DNA from: Stenotrophomonas maltophilia
GTDB taxonomy: Bacteria; Pseudomonadota; Gammaproteobacteria; Xanthomonadales; Xanthomonadaceae
Length of the DNA: 64,000 bases
Direction: 5' to 3'
Assembly (NCBI RefSeq): GCF_006974125.1
Contig: NZ_CP037858.1
Location: 1,116,001 to 1,180,000, forward strand
The notes under the pieces were generated by a model. The model was not told the DNA's origin and did not search any database. It saw nothing but the letters and a program-made list of their open reading frames with translations. Positions 35,901 to 44,609 of the stretch are shown here, in pieces. Position 1 is the stretch's first letter. Each line of letters opens with the position of its first letter. Position numbers and translations under genes: made by a program.

Positions 35901-37235
35901 TCAGGCGCGTGGCGGTGTCGGGTCCGGATCGTCCACGCCGACATTGCTGGACGGGTTGTCATACACCGCCTGGTCGAGCAGCCCGGTTTCCTTGGCCACG
36001 ATCACCGGCACCAGCATCTGGCCCGTCACATTCGTCATCGTGCGCATCATGTCCAGGATGCGGTCGATGGCATACAGGTAGCCGATGGTTTCCAGCGGCA
36101 GATTGGCTGCGCTCAGCACCACCGTGGCCATGATCACCGCGGTGCCCGGCACGCCGGCGGTACCGAAGCTGCCCAGCACCGAGGCGATCAGCACCACCAC
36201 GTACTGTTCCGGGGTCAGCGGCACCCCGCTGTACTGCGCGATGAACACCGCGCACAGCGCCGGGTAGATCGCACCGCAGCCGTCCATCTTGATGCTGGCA
36301 CCCAGCGGCACCGCGAACGAGCCGTAGTCCTTGTTCACGCCCAGGTTGTGGGTGATCGAACGCAGCGCCACCGGCATCGCCGCGAAGCTGGACGAGCTGA
36401 CGAAGGCCACCTGCATGCCCGGCGCCGCGCCGCGGAAGAACTTCAGCGGGTTCAGGCCGTGCGCCAGCAGCAGTGCGCTGTAGACCACCACGATGTGCAG
36501 GGCGCAGGCCACGTACAGGGCCAGCACGAAATGACCCAGCGGCAGCAGCTTCTCGAAGCCATAGCTGCCGACCAGGCCGGCGATCAGGCCGAAGGTGCCG
36601 ATCGGGGTGACTTCCAGCACGAAGCGGGTCACCTGGATCATGATGTCGCTCATCTGGCCGACCAGCTTGCGCGCCTCGGTCACCTTCTCGCCCAGCTTGA
36701 CGATGGCAAAACCCACCAGGCCGGCGAAGAAGATCACCGGCAGGATCGAACCACGCCCGGCGGCCAGCACGGTTTCACCCGCGGCATTGACCTTGGTGCC
36801 GATGCCGGACAGCGCATAGAAGACATTGGCCGGCACCACGTCCAGCAATACCTGCACCACGCTGGGCACTTCGCGCGGCACATAGTTGCTGGCCATCGAC
36901 AACTGCAGGCCACCCGCGCCGGGCTGCAGCACCGTGCCTACGGCCAGGCCAACGCATACCGCCAGCGCGGCGGTGATCACGAACCACAGGAAGGTGCGGC
37001 CACTGAGCGCGGCGACCGACTTCTGGCCGTGCAGCGACGAGATCGCGTTGATGACCGCGAAGAACACCAGCGGCACCGCGATCATCTTGATCAGGGTGAC
37101 GTACAGCTCGCCGAGCGGGCCGAACCACGTTTCCGCGGCCGGGCCGAGCGCCCAGCCGGCCAGCGCGCCGAGCACGAAGCCACCGACCACGCGCTGCCAG
37201 AATGGAATCCGCAGCCAGGCAGAGACCAGCTTCAT
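35901..37235 (-). CDS. Dicarboxylate/amino acid:cation symporter (DAACS family)
   Basis: A 444-residue inner-membrane symporter of the GltP/DctA family. Features: LYVTLIKMIAVPLVFFAVIN near residue 50, then AFVSSSSFAAMPVAL, the serine-rich hairpin (HP1) of the family, and MDGCGAIYPALCAVFIAQ with GTAGVPGTAVIMA (TM7/HP2 region). The last helices hold DRILDMMRTMTNVTGQ, with the conserved Asp and Asn of TM8. It imports glutamate, aspartate or C4-dicarboxylates with H+ or Na+; which one is unclear. ATG 37235 (MKLVSAW) is favoured over an upstream in-frame ATG at 37280 because the first helix starts there. It is followed by a terminator. Confidence 0.9.
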   Translation of the reverse strand: MKLVSAWLRIPFWQRVVGGFVLGALAGWALGPAAETWFGPLGELYVTLIKMIAVPLVFFAVINAISSLHGQKSVAALSGRTFLWFVITAALAVCVGLAVGTVLQPGAGGLQLSMASNYVPREVPSVVQVLLDVVPANVFYALSGIGTKVNAAGETVLAAGRGSILPVIFFAGLVGFAIVKLGEKVTEARKLVGQMSDIMIQVTRFVLEVTPIGTFGLIAGLVGSYGFEKLLPLGHFVLALYVACALHIVVVYSALLLAHGLNPLKFFRGAAPGMQVAFVSSSSFAAMPVALRSITHNLGVNKDYGSFAVPLGASIKMDGCGAIYPALCAVFIAQYSGVPLTPEQYVVVLIASVLGSFGTAGVPGTAVIMATVVLSAANLPLETIGYLYAIDRILDMMRTMTNVTGQMLVPVIVAKETGLLDQAVYDNPSSNVGVDDPDPTPPRA

Positions 37236-37389
37236 AGGCAATCCAGAGGGGAAGGAAGGGATGCTGGCACGATAGCCCAAGGCGGCCCGCAGAACGACCG
37301 CCCGGCCGGCAAATCAGTGTGTCATCGGCGTGCCTTGCGGCACCGGGCATAATGAACGTCCCGTTACAGTTTGTGAGATCCCAGCGTCC

Positions 37390-39096
37390 ATGCGCCGTTC
37401 CGTCTCCCTGTTGGCCGCCTGCGCCACCACCCTGCTGCTGGGCGCCTGTGCCAGCACCACCCCCGCCGCTGCCCCGACCGGCCTGAAGGTCGCCGTCGAC
37501 CCCGTCGCCCATCCGGCCGGTGAGACGCCGCAGTGGTGGTACCGCAGTGGCGCCGCCCAGGCCGCCGCCAACGGTGCGATGTCCGGCAAGGCCAAGAACG
37601 TCATCCTGTTCCTCGGTGACGGCATGAGCCTGACCACGGTAGCCGCCTCGCGCATCTACGAAGGCCAGCAGAAGGGCGGCTCCGGTGAAGAGAACCTGCT
37701 GTCCTGGGAGCGCTTCCCGGCCACGGCGTTCAGCAAGACCTACAACACCGATTCGCAGACCCCGGATTCGGCCGGCACCATGACCGCCATCACCACCGGC
37801 GTGAAGACCCATATGGGTGCGATCGGCGTCAGTGCCGGCAGCCGCACCGACTGCGCCGACAGCCTGTCCAAGGGCCTGCTGACCTGGCTGCAGCTGGCCG
37901 ACAGCGCCGGCCTGGCCACCGGTGTGGTGTCCACCGCGCGCCTGACCCATGCCACCCCGGCGGCGACCTATGCGCACTCGCCCGAGCGCAACTGGGAAAA
38001 CGACACCGACCTGACCGACGCGGCCAAGGCCGCAGGCTGCAAGGACATCGCCCAGCAGCTGCTGTCGACCTCGCGCTATGGCCGTGGCCCGCTGGTTGCC
38101 CTCGGCGGCGGCCGCGGTGAATTCACCACTGTGGAAGAGCGCGATCCGGAGTACGACGACAAGGTCGGCCAGCGCCTGGACGGCCGCAGCCTGGTGCAGG
38201 AATGGCAGCAGGCACACCCGCAGGGTGCCTACGTCTGGAACAGCAAGCAGCTGGCCGCCGCCGCGAACGCGCCGGCCATCCTCGGCCTGTTCGAGCCGGA
38301 CCACATGCGCTACGAGTACGAGCGCCCGCAGGATCCGGGCGGTGAGCCGAGCCTGGCCGAACTGACCGCCGCAGCGATCAGGAATCTGGCCAAGCACCAG
38401 GAAGGCTACGTGCTGATGATCGAAGGCGCGCGCATCGACCACGCCAACCACAGCGGCAACGCCTACCGTGCGCTGACCGAGACCGTGGCCCTGTCCGACG
38501 CGGTGCGCGTGGCCAACGAACTGACCTCGGCCGACGACACCCTGATCATCGTCACCGCCGACCACTCGCACACGCTGAACTTCGTCGGCTACCCGGCGCG
38601 CGGCAACCCGATCCTGGGCAAGGTGAAGGACAAGGGCGGCGAAGATGGCGCCGGCAAGCTGGATTACGCGCTGGACGGCACCGGCCAGCCGTACACCACG
38701 CTGAGCTATGCCAACGGCCCGGGCCATACCGGCAGCAGCAACCAGCAGCCGGCCGGCCCGAAGCGCTACCCGCACAACCCGAGCAGCTTCGAACCGGCCA
38801 ACGGCCGCCCGAACCTGCGCGAGGTCGACACCGAGCATCCGGATTACATGCAGGAAGCGCTGGTGCCGATGAAGTCCGAGTCGCACGGCGGCGAAGACGT
38901 CGGTATCTGGGCACGCGGCCCCGGCAGCAAGGCGATCCGCGGCACGCTGGAACAGAACGCGATCTACCACATGATCGTGCAGGCCACGCCGGCCCTGCGC
39001 GAGCGCCTGTGCCAGGCCGGCACCTGCGATGACAAGGGCGTGCCGGTTCAGCTGCCGGCACCGACGGCCTTCGAGCGCAAGGCCGAGGCCAAGTGA
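37390..39096 (+). CDS. Alkaline phosphatase (PhoA family), lipoprotein
   Basis: A 568-residue phosphomonoesterase. The signal peptide has a lipobox LLGAC (C20), so it is likely anchored in a membrane. The metal and active-site motifs are VILFLGDGMS (D77), TPDSAGTMTAI with nucleophile S127, MIEGARIDHANHSGN, IIVTADHSHTLNF and ESHGGEDVGIWARGPG. Its length is above E. coli PhoA (471), with an insert around 290-420. It releases phosphate from organic monoesters in the periplasm; no Pho box was confirmed upstream. ATG 37390 was chosen over upstream 37330 because it starts the lipoprotein signal. Confidence 0.92.
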   Translation: MRRSVSLLAACATTLLLGACASTTPAAAPTGLKVAVDPVAHPAGETPQWWYRSGAAQAAANGAMSGKAKNVILFLGDGMSLTTVAASRIYEGQQKGGSGEENLLSWERFPATAFSKTYNTDSQTPDSAGTMTAITTGVKTHMGAIGVSAGSRTDCADSLSKGLLTWLQLADSAGLATGVVSTARLTHATPAATYAHSPERNWENDTDLTDAAKAAGCKDIAQQLLSTSRYGRGPLVALGGGRGEFTTVEERDPEYDDKVGQRLDGRSLVQEWQQAHPQGAYVWNSKQLAAAANAPAILGLFEPDHMRYEYERPQDPGGEPSLAELTAAAIRNLAKHQEGYVLMIEGARIDHANHSGNAYRALTETVALSDAVRVANELTSADDTLIIVTADHSHTLNFVGYPARGNPILGKVKDKGGEDGAGKLDYALDGTGQPYTTLSYANGPGHTGSSNQQPAGPKRYPHNPSSFEPANGRPNLREVDTEHPDYMQEALVPMKSESHGGEDVGIWARGPGSKAIRGTLEQNAIYHMIVQATPALRERLCQAGTCDDKGVPVQLPAPTAFERKAEAK

Positions 39097-39638
39097 TCGC
39101 ACGGCAGGCCCGCCCTGCCCCTGCCAGCGGCCGCTTCGCGCGGTCGCTGGCCCTGCTCGGCGTGCTGGCCAGTTCCAGCGCGCTGGCGCAGGCACCGGCG
39201 TGCAAGCTGCTGACCGACGAACACGGGTTATGGCCGCTGCCCAACTGCGAAGTGGTCGACCACCGGCCGAAGATCCAGCCGGACACGCTGAAAGACCTGA
39301 ACTTTGATGACCACGGCCTGGCCGTGGTGTATGCCGACCAGGGTTTCCATTACGTCGACCGCAAGGGCCGCAGCCTGCCGGTGCTGACCTGGGACAACGG
39401 CCCGGAGACACCGGAGGAAGGCCTGCTGCGCGGGCGCGTCGGCAATCGCGTGGGCTACTTCGATCTGACATTCCGCCAGGTGGTGCCGGGCACCTTCGAT
39501 TTCGCCTGGCCGTTCCGAGATGGCGTGGCCGAGGTCTGCAACGGCTGTCGTCGCGGCACGCCGGATGGCGATGGCCACACGCCGATGGAAGGCGGAGAGC
39601 GGTTCCGCATTGACCGTTCGGGTCGTCGGGTGAAGTAG
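39093..39638 (+). CDS. Exported WG-repeat-like hypothetical protein
   Basis: A 181-residue protein with a signal peptide (about 1-33, ending SALAQ). The body resembles degenerate WG repeats: GLAVVYADQGFHYVDRKGRSLPV, GNRVGYFDLTFRQVVP and FDFAWPFRDGVAEVCNGCR, alternating hydrophobic/aromatic short beta-like units. I do not recognise a function. Its GTG start (39093) overlaps the stop of the phosphatase gene (GTGA), so it is probably translated with phoA and may act in the periplasm. It ends in basic residues (RSGRRVK). Confidence 0.75.
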   Translation: MIARQARPAPASGRFARSLALLGVLASSSALAQAPACKLLTDEHGLWPLPNCEVVDHRPKIQPDTLKDLNFDDHGLAVVYADQGFHYVDRKGRSLPVLTWDNGPETPEEGLLRGRVGNRVGYFDLTFRQVVPGTFDFAWPFRDGVAEVCNGCRRGTPDGDGHTPMEGGERFRIDRSGRRVK

Positions 39639-39720
39639 GTTTTCGGCAGGGCTGCGCCCTGCACCTGCAGACGCAACGGCAACGGCCGAAGCAACAGCAA
39701 CAGCATGCACTCCGTGGGAT

Positions 39721-39821
39721 GGCGGGGCACTGTGGGTTTGCGGGGACGCCGTAAACCCGTCCCTGGGGGCTTGGTCGCCGCATCCATGCAGCTCACACCC
39801 CGCAAACCCACAGTGCCCGCC
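39721..39821. repeat. Long hairpin element copy 1
   Basis: The left arm GGCGGGGCACTGTGGGTTTG continuing CGGGG (39721-39745) pairs with CCCCGCAAACCCACAGTGCC continuing CGCC (39798-39821), with one bulged G. The 52-base core between them contains ACGCCGTAAACCC and GGGGGCTTGG, which match the core of copy 2 in inverse orientation. Unknown function; possibly a structured RNA or a repeat moved by a transposase in trans. Confidence 0.82.
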
Positions 39822-39983
39822 TTCGACAGATTCCGGCGGCTGTTGGTAGGTGTCGACCTTGGTCGCCACATCTGTCAGATATCGAATGAGTCATCCACGC
39901 ATGGCGTAGATCTACTGTGTCGACCAAGGTCGACACCTACCAAGGCAATACGTCGTTCCAACAGATCGCGGCCAACTGTCGAA

Positions 39984-40085
39984 GGCGGGGTGGGTCCGGT
40001 TGCGGGAGTGTCCGCGGCATGGATGCCGCGGCCAAGCCCCCATGGATGGGTTTACGGCGTCTCCCGCAACCGGACCCACCCCGCC
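39984..40085. repeat. Long hairpin element copy 2
   Basis: Arms GGCGGGGTGGGTCCGGTTGC continuing GGGAG (39984-40008) and CTCCCGCAACCGGACCCACC continuing CCGCC (40061-40085) are a perfect 25-bp inverted repeat. The core has CATGGATGCCGCGGCCAAGC and GGGTTTACGGCGT, like copy 1 in reverse. The arms differ from copy 1 while staying fully complementary within the copy. Confidence 0.82.
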
Positions 40086-40178
40086 ATCCTTCAGGAAACC
40101 AGCTTCTGCTGTTGCTGTTGCTCTGGCTCGTAGCGAGTGCAGGGCGCAGCCCTGCCGAGCAACCCTATACTTGCCGCC

Positions 40179-41465
40179 GTGACTGCCTTCCCTGCCATCG
40201 TTCCGCTGGATGCGCCGCTGCTGGTGGGCTACAGCGGTGGTGTCGACTCCACCGTGCTGCTGCACTGGCTGTGGCGCTGCGCGCAGGCCTCCGGCACTTC
40301 GCTGCGCGCGGTGCACGTGCACCACGGCCTGCAGCCCGATGCGGATGACTGGGTGCTGCACTGCCAGCAGCAATGCGACGCCTGGGGCATCGAACTGGCC
40401 GTGCATCGCGTGCAGGTCGAGAACGGCACAGGCCTGGGCACCGAGGGTGCCGCTCGATTGGCACGACGCGCCGCGTTCGCCGCCGAACTGCGCGACGGCG
40501 AAACACTGGCACTGGCGCAGCACCAGGACGATCAGGCCGAGACCTTCCTGCTGCGGGCCCTGCGCGCTTCCGGCGTCGATGGCCTGGCGGCGATGTCCAT
40601 GCACAGCCGCCTTGGCGAACATCCCTTGTGGCGCCCGCTGCTGGCGGTGCCACGCAGTGCACTGCTCGACTACGCGCGCCAGCACGCGCTGCGCTGGATC
40701 GAAGACCCCAGCAATGGCGACGACCACGCCGATCGCAACTTCCTGCGCCTGCAGGTGCTGCCGTTGCTGCGCCGGCGCTGGCCGCATGCCGCTGCAGCAT
40801 TGGCGGGCAGCGCGACGCACTGCGGGCAGACCCGCGAACTGCTCGACGAGGAGGACGCCGAGCTGATCGCGCATCTGGAGGTGGCACCGCGCGTGCTGTC
40901 GCTGCAGCTGCTGCGCCAGGTCTCACCAGGGCGCGCCGCACGCGTGCTGCGTGCCTGGGCGGCCGGCCACGGTGCGGCACCGCTGCCGGCCACCGTGCTG
41001 CAGCAGGCGCTGGACGAGCTGCTGCCGGCCAATAACGATCGTCAGGCCCGTGTGAGCTGGCACGATCACGCGATCCAGCAATGGCGCGACCACGCCTACC
41101 TGCTGCCGGCCCGGCTGCCTGCGCTTCCCCTCGCGTGGCAGGCCGAATGGGATGGACGCGCACCGCTGCCATTGCCCGATGGTGGACAACTGCGCCTGCA
41201 GGGCACCCCGGCCTTCGAACGCCCGCTGCAGGTCCGTGCACGCGTGGGCGGTGAGCGCATTCTGCTGCCTGGCCGCCAGCATTCGCACGCATTGAAGAAC
41301 TGCCTGCAGCGTGAGCACCTTGCCCCGTGGCGGCGCGCGCAGCTGCCGTTGATCTTTGATGGCCCGCAGTTGCTGGCCGCCGCCGACGTGGTCATCGGCG
41401 CGCCCTTGCAGGCCTGGTTGCAGGCGAACGACGCACAGCTGCAGTGGCGTCCCGGCGGCTGGTGA
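40179..41465 (+). CDS. tilS: tRNA(Ile)-lysidine synthase
   Basis: A 428-residue enzyme that modifies C34 of tRNA-Ile(CAU) to lysidine, using ATP. The PP-loop motif GYSGGVDSTVLLHWLW is at about residues 17-32, with RAVHVHHGLQPDADDW and LAQHQDDQAETFLLRALRAS following; the C-terminal domain includes ERILLPGRQHSHALKNCLQ. GTG 40179 gives the family-like start VTAFPAIVPLDAP; the frame extends further upstream, but there it lies in the repeat sequence of the preceding intergenic block. The gene belongs to a row tilS-xseB-ispA. The product is essential in most bacteria. Confidence 0.93.
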   Translation: MTAFPAIVPLDAPLLVGYSGGVDSTVLLHWLWRCAQASGTSLRAVHVHHGLQPDADDWVLHCQQQCDAWGIELAVHRVQVENGTGLGTEGAARLARRAAFAAELRDGETLALAQHQDDQAETFLLRALRASGVDGLAAMSMHSRLGEHPLWRPLLAVPRSALLDYARQHALRWIEDPSNGDDHADRNFLRLQVLPLLRRRWPHAAAALAGSATHCGQTRELLDEEDAELIAHLEVAPRVLSLQLLRQVSPGRAARVLRAWAAGHGAAPLPATVLQQALDELLPANNDRQARVSWHDHAIQQWRDHAYLLPARLPALPLAWQAEWDGRAPLPLPDGGQLRLQGTPAFERPLQVRARVGGERILLPGRQHSHALKNCLQREHLAPWRRAQLPLIFDGPQLLAAADVVIGAPLQAWLQANDAQLQWRPGGW

Positions 41466-41501
41466 ATTGACCCCCGCGCGCAGCCCGTCCACACTTGCCG
41501 C

Positions 41502-41762
41502 ATGGCCAAGAAGTCCCCCGAAAACGCCTCCCCGGTCGCCCAGTTCGAGCAGTCGCTCGAATCGCTGGAACAGCTGGTGGAGCAGATGGAAACCGGCGAG
41601 CTGAGCCTGGAAGCTTCGCTCAGCGCTTACGAGCGTGGTGTCGGTCTGTACCGCCAGTGCCAGCAGGCGCTGGAGCAGGCGGAACTGCGCGTGCGCCTGC
41701 TCAGCGATCCGGCGCAGCCGGAAGCCTCCGAGCCCTTCGACCCGCCCAGCCATGACGGCTGA
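41502..41762 (+). CDS. xseB: Exodeoxyribonuclease VII small subunit
   Basis: An 86-residue subunit of ExoVII, which degrades single-stranded DNA together with XseA. The XseB motif appears as [20 protein letters not shown] followed by [19 protein letters not shown] and [10 protein letters not shown]; both helices of the family are present. It starts 36 bases after tilS and its end overlaps the ispA start (ATGACGGCTGA), so tilS, xseB and ispA are likely an operon. The order xseB-ispA is widely conserved. xseA is outside the window. Confidence 0.95.
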   Translation: MAKKSPENASPVAQFEQSLESLEQLVEQMETGELSLEASLSAYERGVGLYRQCQQALEQAELRVRLLSDPAQPEASEPFDPPSHDG

Positions 41763-42630
41763 GGTTCTGTTCGCGCGCTGGCGCGACCGTATCGAAAGCC
41801 AGCTCGACGCCGCCCTGCCCTCGCCTGCCGAAGCACCGCAGCGCCTGCACCAGGCCATGCGCTATTCGGTGCTGGGTGGCGGCAAGCGCATGCGGCCGCT
41901 GCTGGTGTACGCCAGTGGTCACCTGTTCGGCGCGCAACCGGAAAGCCTGGACGCGGCCGCGATGGCCGTCGAGCTGATCCATGCCTATTCGCTGGTGCAC
42001 GACGACCTTCCGGCAATGGATGACGACGCCCTGCGTCGCGGCAAGCCGACCACCCACATCGCCTTCGACGAAGCCACCGCGATCCTTGCCGGTGATGCGC
42101 TGCAGACCCGTGCCTTCGGCCTGCTGGCCGATGCACCGCTGCCAGCCACCTTGCGCGTGGCCTGCCTGCAGACCCTGGCCCATGCCTCGGGTGCTTCAGG
42201 CATGTGCGGCGGCCAGGCGCTGGACATCGATGCCACCGGCCAGCAGCAGACGCTGGCAGCATTGACCCGCATGCATGCCCTGAAGACCGGCGCCCTGATC
42301 CGGGCGGCAGTACGCATGGGCGCGCTGTGCGGCCAGGCCCACGAACCGCAGCTGGCCCAGCTGGACAGCTTCGCCGACGCGCTCGGCCTGGCCTTCCAGG
42401 TGCGCGATGACATCCTCGATGTCGAAGCCAGTTCCGAACAGCTGGGCAAGACCGCCGGCAAGGACCAGGCACAGGACAAGAGCACCTTCCCCGCCCTGCT
42501 CGGCATGGACGGTGCGAAGGCGCAGCTGCACGAGCTCGCTGCACGCATGCAGTCGATCCTGGCCGGGCATGGCGACGAAGCCGATGCACTGCGCGCGTTG
42601 GCGACGCTGGCGGTGGAACGCGATCACTGA
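41752..42630 (+). CDS. ispA: Farnesyl diphosphate synthase
   Basis: A 292-residue class-I prenyltransferase that condenses DMAPP and IPP to farnesyl diphosphate. The first aspartate-rich motif is DDLPAMDDD (preceded by HAYSLVH) and the second is DDILD ([15 protein letters not shown]); [12 protein letters not shown] is the IPP-binding basic site. The YSLVH before the first DD motif fits the short-chain (C15) bacterial type. ATG 41752 overlaps the end of xseB. dxs is not downstream, unlike in many gammaproteobacteria. Confidence 0.94.
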   Translation: MTAEVLFARWRDRIESQLDAALPSPAEAPQRLHQAMRYSVLGGGKRMRPLLVYASGHLFGAQPESLDAAAMAVELIHAYSLVHDDLPAMDDDALRRGKPTTHIAFDEATAILAGDALQTRAFGLLADAPLPATLRVACLQTLAHASGASGMCGGQALDIDATGQQQTLAALTRMHALKTGALIRAAVRMGALCGQAHEPQLAQLDSFADALGLAFQVRDDILDVEASSEQLGKTAGKDQAQDKSTFPALLGMDGAKAQLHELAARMQSILAGHGDEADALRALATLAVERDH

Positions 42631-42662
42631 TCGCTATACACGGCCGGGCATTTCCCGCACAC

Positions 42663-42691
42663 GAAAACGCCCGGCAGTGCCGGGCGTTTTC
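42663..42691. terminator. Bidirectional terminator between ispA and DUF4870
   Basis: The palindrome GAAAACGCCCGGC / GCCGGGCGTTTTC has A- and T-runs on the two sides and lies between convergent ispA and the DUF4870 gene. Confidence 0.88.
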
Positions 42692-42711
42692 AGTTCCGCG
42701 TGCGGACGATC

Positions 42712-43086
42712 TTACTTGATCAGGCGCAGCGCGAACGGGTAGCGGTAGGCTTCGCCGTTGTTGGCCTTGACCGCAGCGATGATGCTGAACACCAGGCTGA
42801 TGATGCCGACGATCGGTGCCAGGATACCGCCGATGATCACGATCATCAGGATCATGCTGATGACCATGGCGATGGTCACGGTGATCTGGAAGTTAAGGGC
42901 TTCCTTGGCCTGGTCGGTCACGAAGGCCTTGCCCGCGTCATCCTTGTTGATCAGCCAGATGATCAGCGCGCCGATGAAGCCGGTGAAGATGCCCAGCAGG
43001 TGCGCGGCCAGGGCCATGGTGCGCTGGTCGGCCGGGACGTCGGTGATGGCCGGCGGCGGCGGCGGGACGTTATCGAATTCGCTCAC
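42712..43086 (-). CDS. DUF4870 (Tic20-like) membrane protein
   Basis: A 124-residue membrane protein. After a Pro-rich N-terminus (VPPPPPAITDVPADQR) it has three helices: LAAHLLGIFTGFIGALIIWL, ITVTIAMVISMILMIVIIGG and PIVGIISLVFSIIAAVKANN. The phrase ITVTIAMV...AAVKANNGEAYRYPFALRLIK is typical of DUF4870. GTG 43086 follows AAGGAG by nine bases, much better than the ATGs upstream. Function unknown. A terminator lies downstream. Confidence 0.85.
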   Translation of the reverse strand: MSEFDNVPPPPPAITDVPADQRTMALAAHLLGIFTGFIGALIIWLINKDDAGKAFVTDQAKEALNFQITVTIAMVISMILMIVIIGGILAPIVGIISLVFSIIAAVKANNGEAYRYPFALRLIK

Positions 43087-43173
43087 GACAAAACTCCTTT
43101 TCATTGGGTGGTCTTGACCAACCAGCACCCAGCTGATTGCGTCAGGCGGGCATAGCTTACGCCATCGACGGCA

Positions 43174-44541
43174 TCAATCATTACCGGCGATGGTCATCCG
43201 CCCCAACAGGATCGAACCGGTCCGGATGTGCGAGCGGGGATCAACGTCGCTGCCGACCGCCTCGATGCTGCTGAACATCTCGCGCAGGTTGCCGGCGATG
43301 GTGATGCCGTCCACCGGGTACTGGATCTCGCCGTTCTCGATCCGGAAGCCACCCGCGCCACGCGAATAGTCGCCGGTCACGCCGTTCACGCCCTGCCCCA
43401 TCAGCTCGGTCACCAGCAGGCCGTCGCCCATCTGCCGCGCGATGTCCTGCAGGGAGCCGGCATTGGCCGTCAGCTGCAGGTTATGCACGCCACCGGCGTT
43501 GGCAGTAGTCTGCAGGCCCAGCTTGCGTGCCGAGTAGCTGCCCAGCACATAGCGTTGCAGCACGCCGTCGCGGACCAGGGCCGAGGCGCGGGTGGCGACG
43601 CCGTCGCCGTCGAAGGCCGCCGAGCGCAGGCCACGGCGCAGGTGCGGCAGCTCCTCGATCTGCATCCATTCCGGGAACAGGCGCTGGCCAACGCTGTCCA
43701 GCAGGAAACTGGCCTGGCGATACAGGGCACCGCCGGACACCGCCGACAGCAGGTGCCCGACCAGGCTGCGCGCAACTTCCGGGGCGAACAGCACCGGCAT
43801 GCTGCCGGTGGCCAGCGATCGCGGCTGCAAGCGGGCGACAGTGCGCTCGGCGGCACGACAACCGACCAGGCCGACATCCTCCAGGTCCTCGCGAGCCAGC
43901 GCACTGGTGTACCAGCCATCTCGCTGCATGCCATCGCCCTGCCCGGCGATCAGCGCACAACCGACCGAATGGTGGGTGCCGCGCTCACGGCCGATGAAGC
44001 CATGCGAATTGGCATAGACCGACAGGCTCTGCATGCTCGACACCGAGGCGCCGTCGGAATTGCGGATCTGCGCATCGGCCTCACGGCCTGCGGCTTCGCA
44101 GGCCAGGGCCAGGTCCACCGCCTCGTCGGCCTGCAGCGGCCACGGGTGCCAGCCGTCCAGGTCCGGGAAGTGGGTGGCCATCAGGTCCGCCTCGGCCAGG
44201 CCGGCGGCCGGGTCGTCTTCGGTATGCCGGGCGATCGCACAGGCCTGTTCGACCGTGGCGGCAAGGCTGGCCTCGTTCAGGTCGCCGGTGCTGGCACTGC
44301 CCTTGCGTTGGCCGAAATAGACGGTGACGGCGATACCGCGGTCACGGGTGGACTGCACGGTCTCAACCTCGCCAAGGCGGACATTGACCTCCAGGCCACG
44401 GTCTTCGCTGCAGCTGACCTCGGCCTGGCTGGCGCCCAGCGCACGGGCGCGGTCGAGCAGCTGCTGGGAAAGGTCGGCCAGCCGTTCCAGCCGGGCCGGG
44501 CTGTCGTCGCCGACAGCGACTTCAGGGGCGATCACGTTCAA
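43174..44541 (-). CDS. pmbA: Metalloprotease subunit PmbA/TldE
   Basis: A 455-residue protein of the TldD/TldE peptidase complex, which removes leader parts from certain modified peptides (microcin B17, CcdA degradation in E. coli). TldE-type features: RGIAVTVYFGQRKGSAST at the N-terminal half, GFIGRERGTHHSVGCALIAG in the middle and VNGVTGDYSRGAGGFRIENG towards the end, the last being the classic PmbA motif. TldE lacks the HExxxH zinc site, which is present in its partner TldD (gene at 45239). ATG 44541 gives an N-terminus of family-like length. It is divergent to darP. Confidence 0.93.
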   Translation of the reverse strand: MNVIAPEVAVGDDSPARLERLADLSQQLLDRARALGASQAEVSCSEDRGLEVNVRLGEVETVQSTRDRGIAVTVYFGQRKGSASTGDLNEASLAATVEQACAIARHTEDDPAAGLAEADLMATHFPDLDGWHPWPLQADEAVDLALACEAAGREADAQIRNSDGASVSSMQSLSVYANSHGFIGRERGTHHSVGCALIAGQGDGMQRDGWYTSALAREDLEDVGLVGCRAAERTVARLQPRSLATGSMPVLFAPEVARSLVGHLLSAVSGGALYRQASFLLDSVGQRLFPEWMQIEELPHLRRGLRSAAFDGDGVATRASALVRDGVLQRYVLGSYSARKLGLQTTANAGGVHNLQLTANAGSLQDIARQMGDGLLVTELMGQGVNGVTGDYSRGAGGFRIENGEIQYPVDGITIAGNLREMFSSIEAVGSDVDPRSHIRTGSILLGRMTIAGND

Positions 44542-44563
44542 TGCTTTATCCTGTACGGGTTGG

Positions 44564-44592
44564 GCCCGGCATCACGCCGGGCGACTTTTTTT
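44564..44592 (+). terminator. Hairpin with T-run in the darP leader (possible attenuator)
   Basis: GCCCGGC (loop ATCAC) GCCGGGC followed by GACTTTTTTT lies 18 bases upstream of the darP ATG, on the darP coding strand. Its position after a possible promoter and before the gene suggests transcript attenuation or control, unless transcription starts further downstream. Confidence 0.55.
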
Positions 44593-44609
44593 GAGATCAG
44601 GTAGGAACG

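Larger units (their letters stand above)
39639..40178. repeat. 540-bp intergenic block: inverted composite of long hairpins and SMAG-type repeats
   Basis: No gene. Both outer edges carry the same 20-mer in opposite orientation: GGCAGGGCTGCGCCCTGCAC (39645-39664) and its complement (40137-40156). Next inwards come GCAACAGCAACAGC (39691-39704) and its complement (40108-40121), then one long hairpin on each side: 39721-39821 and 39984-40085. In the centre are REP-like units GTAGGTGTCGACCTTGGTCG (39846 on) and CGACCAAGGTCGACACCTAC (39921-39940). The hairpins have arms of about 25 bp and a 52-base core conserved between the two copies in opposite orientation. Confidence 0.88.

Noticed and set aside
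36775..39783. A 1002-codon minus-strand frame over the symporter start and phosphatase
   Set aside because: It is antisense to phoA and overlaps the symporter in another frame; no recognisable domain.
39639..40178. CRISPR-like repeat array
   Set aside because: The repeats are palindromic pairs of unequal spacing with no uniform spacers and no cas genes.
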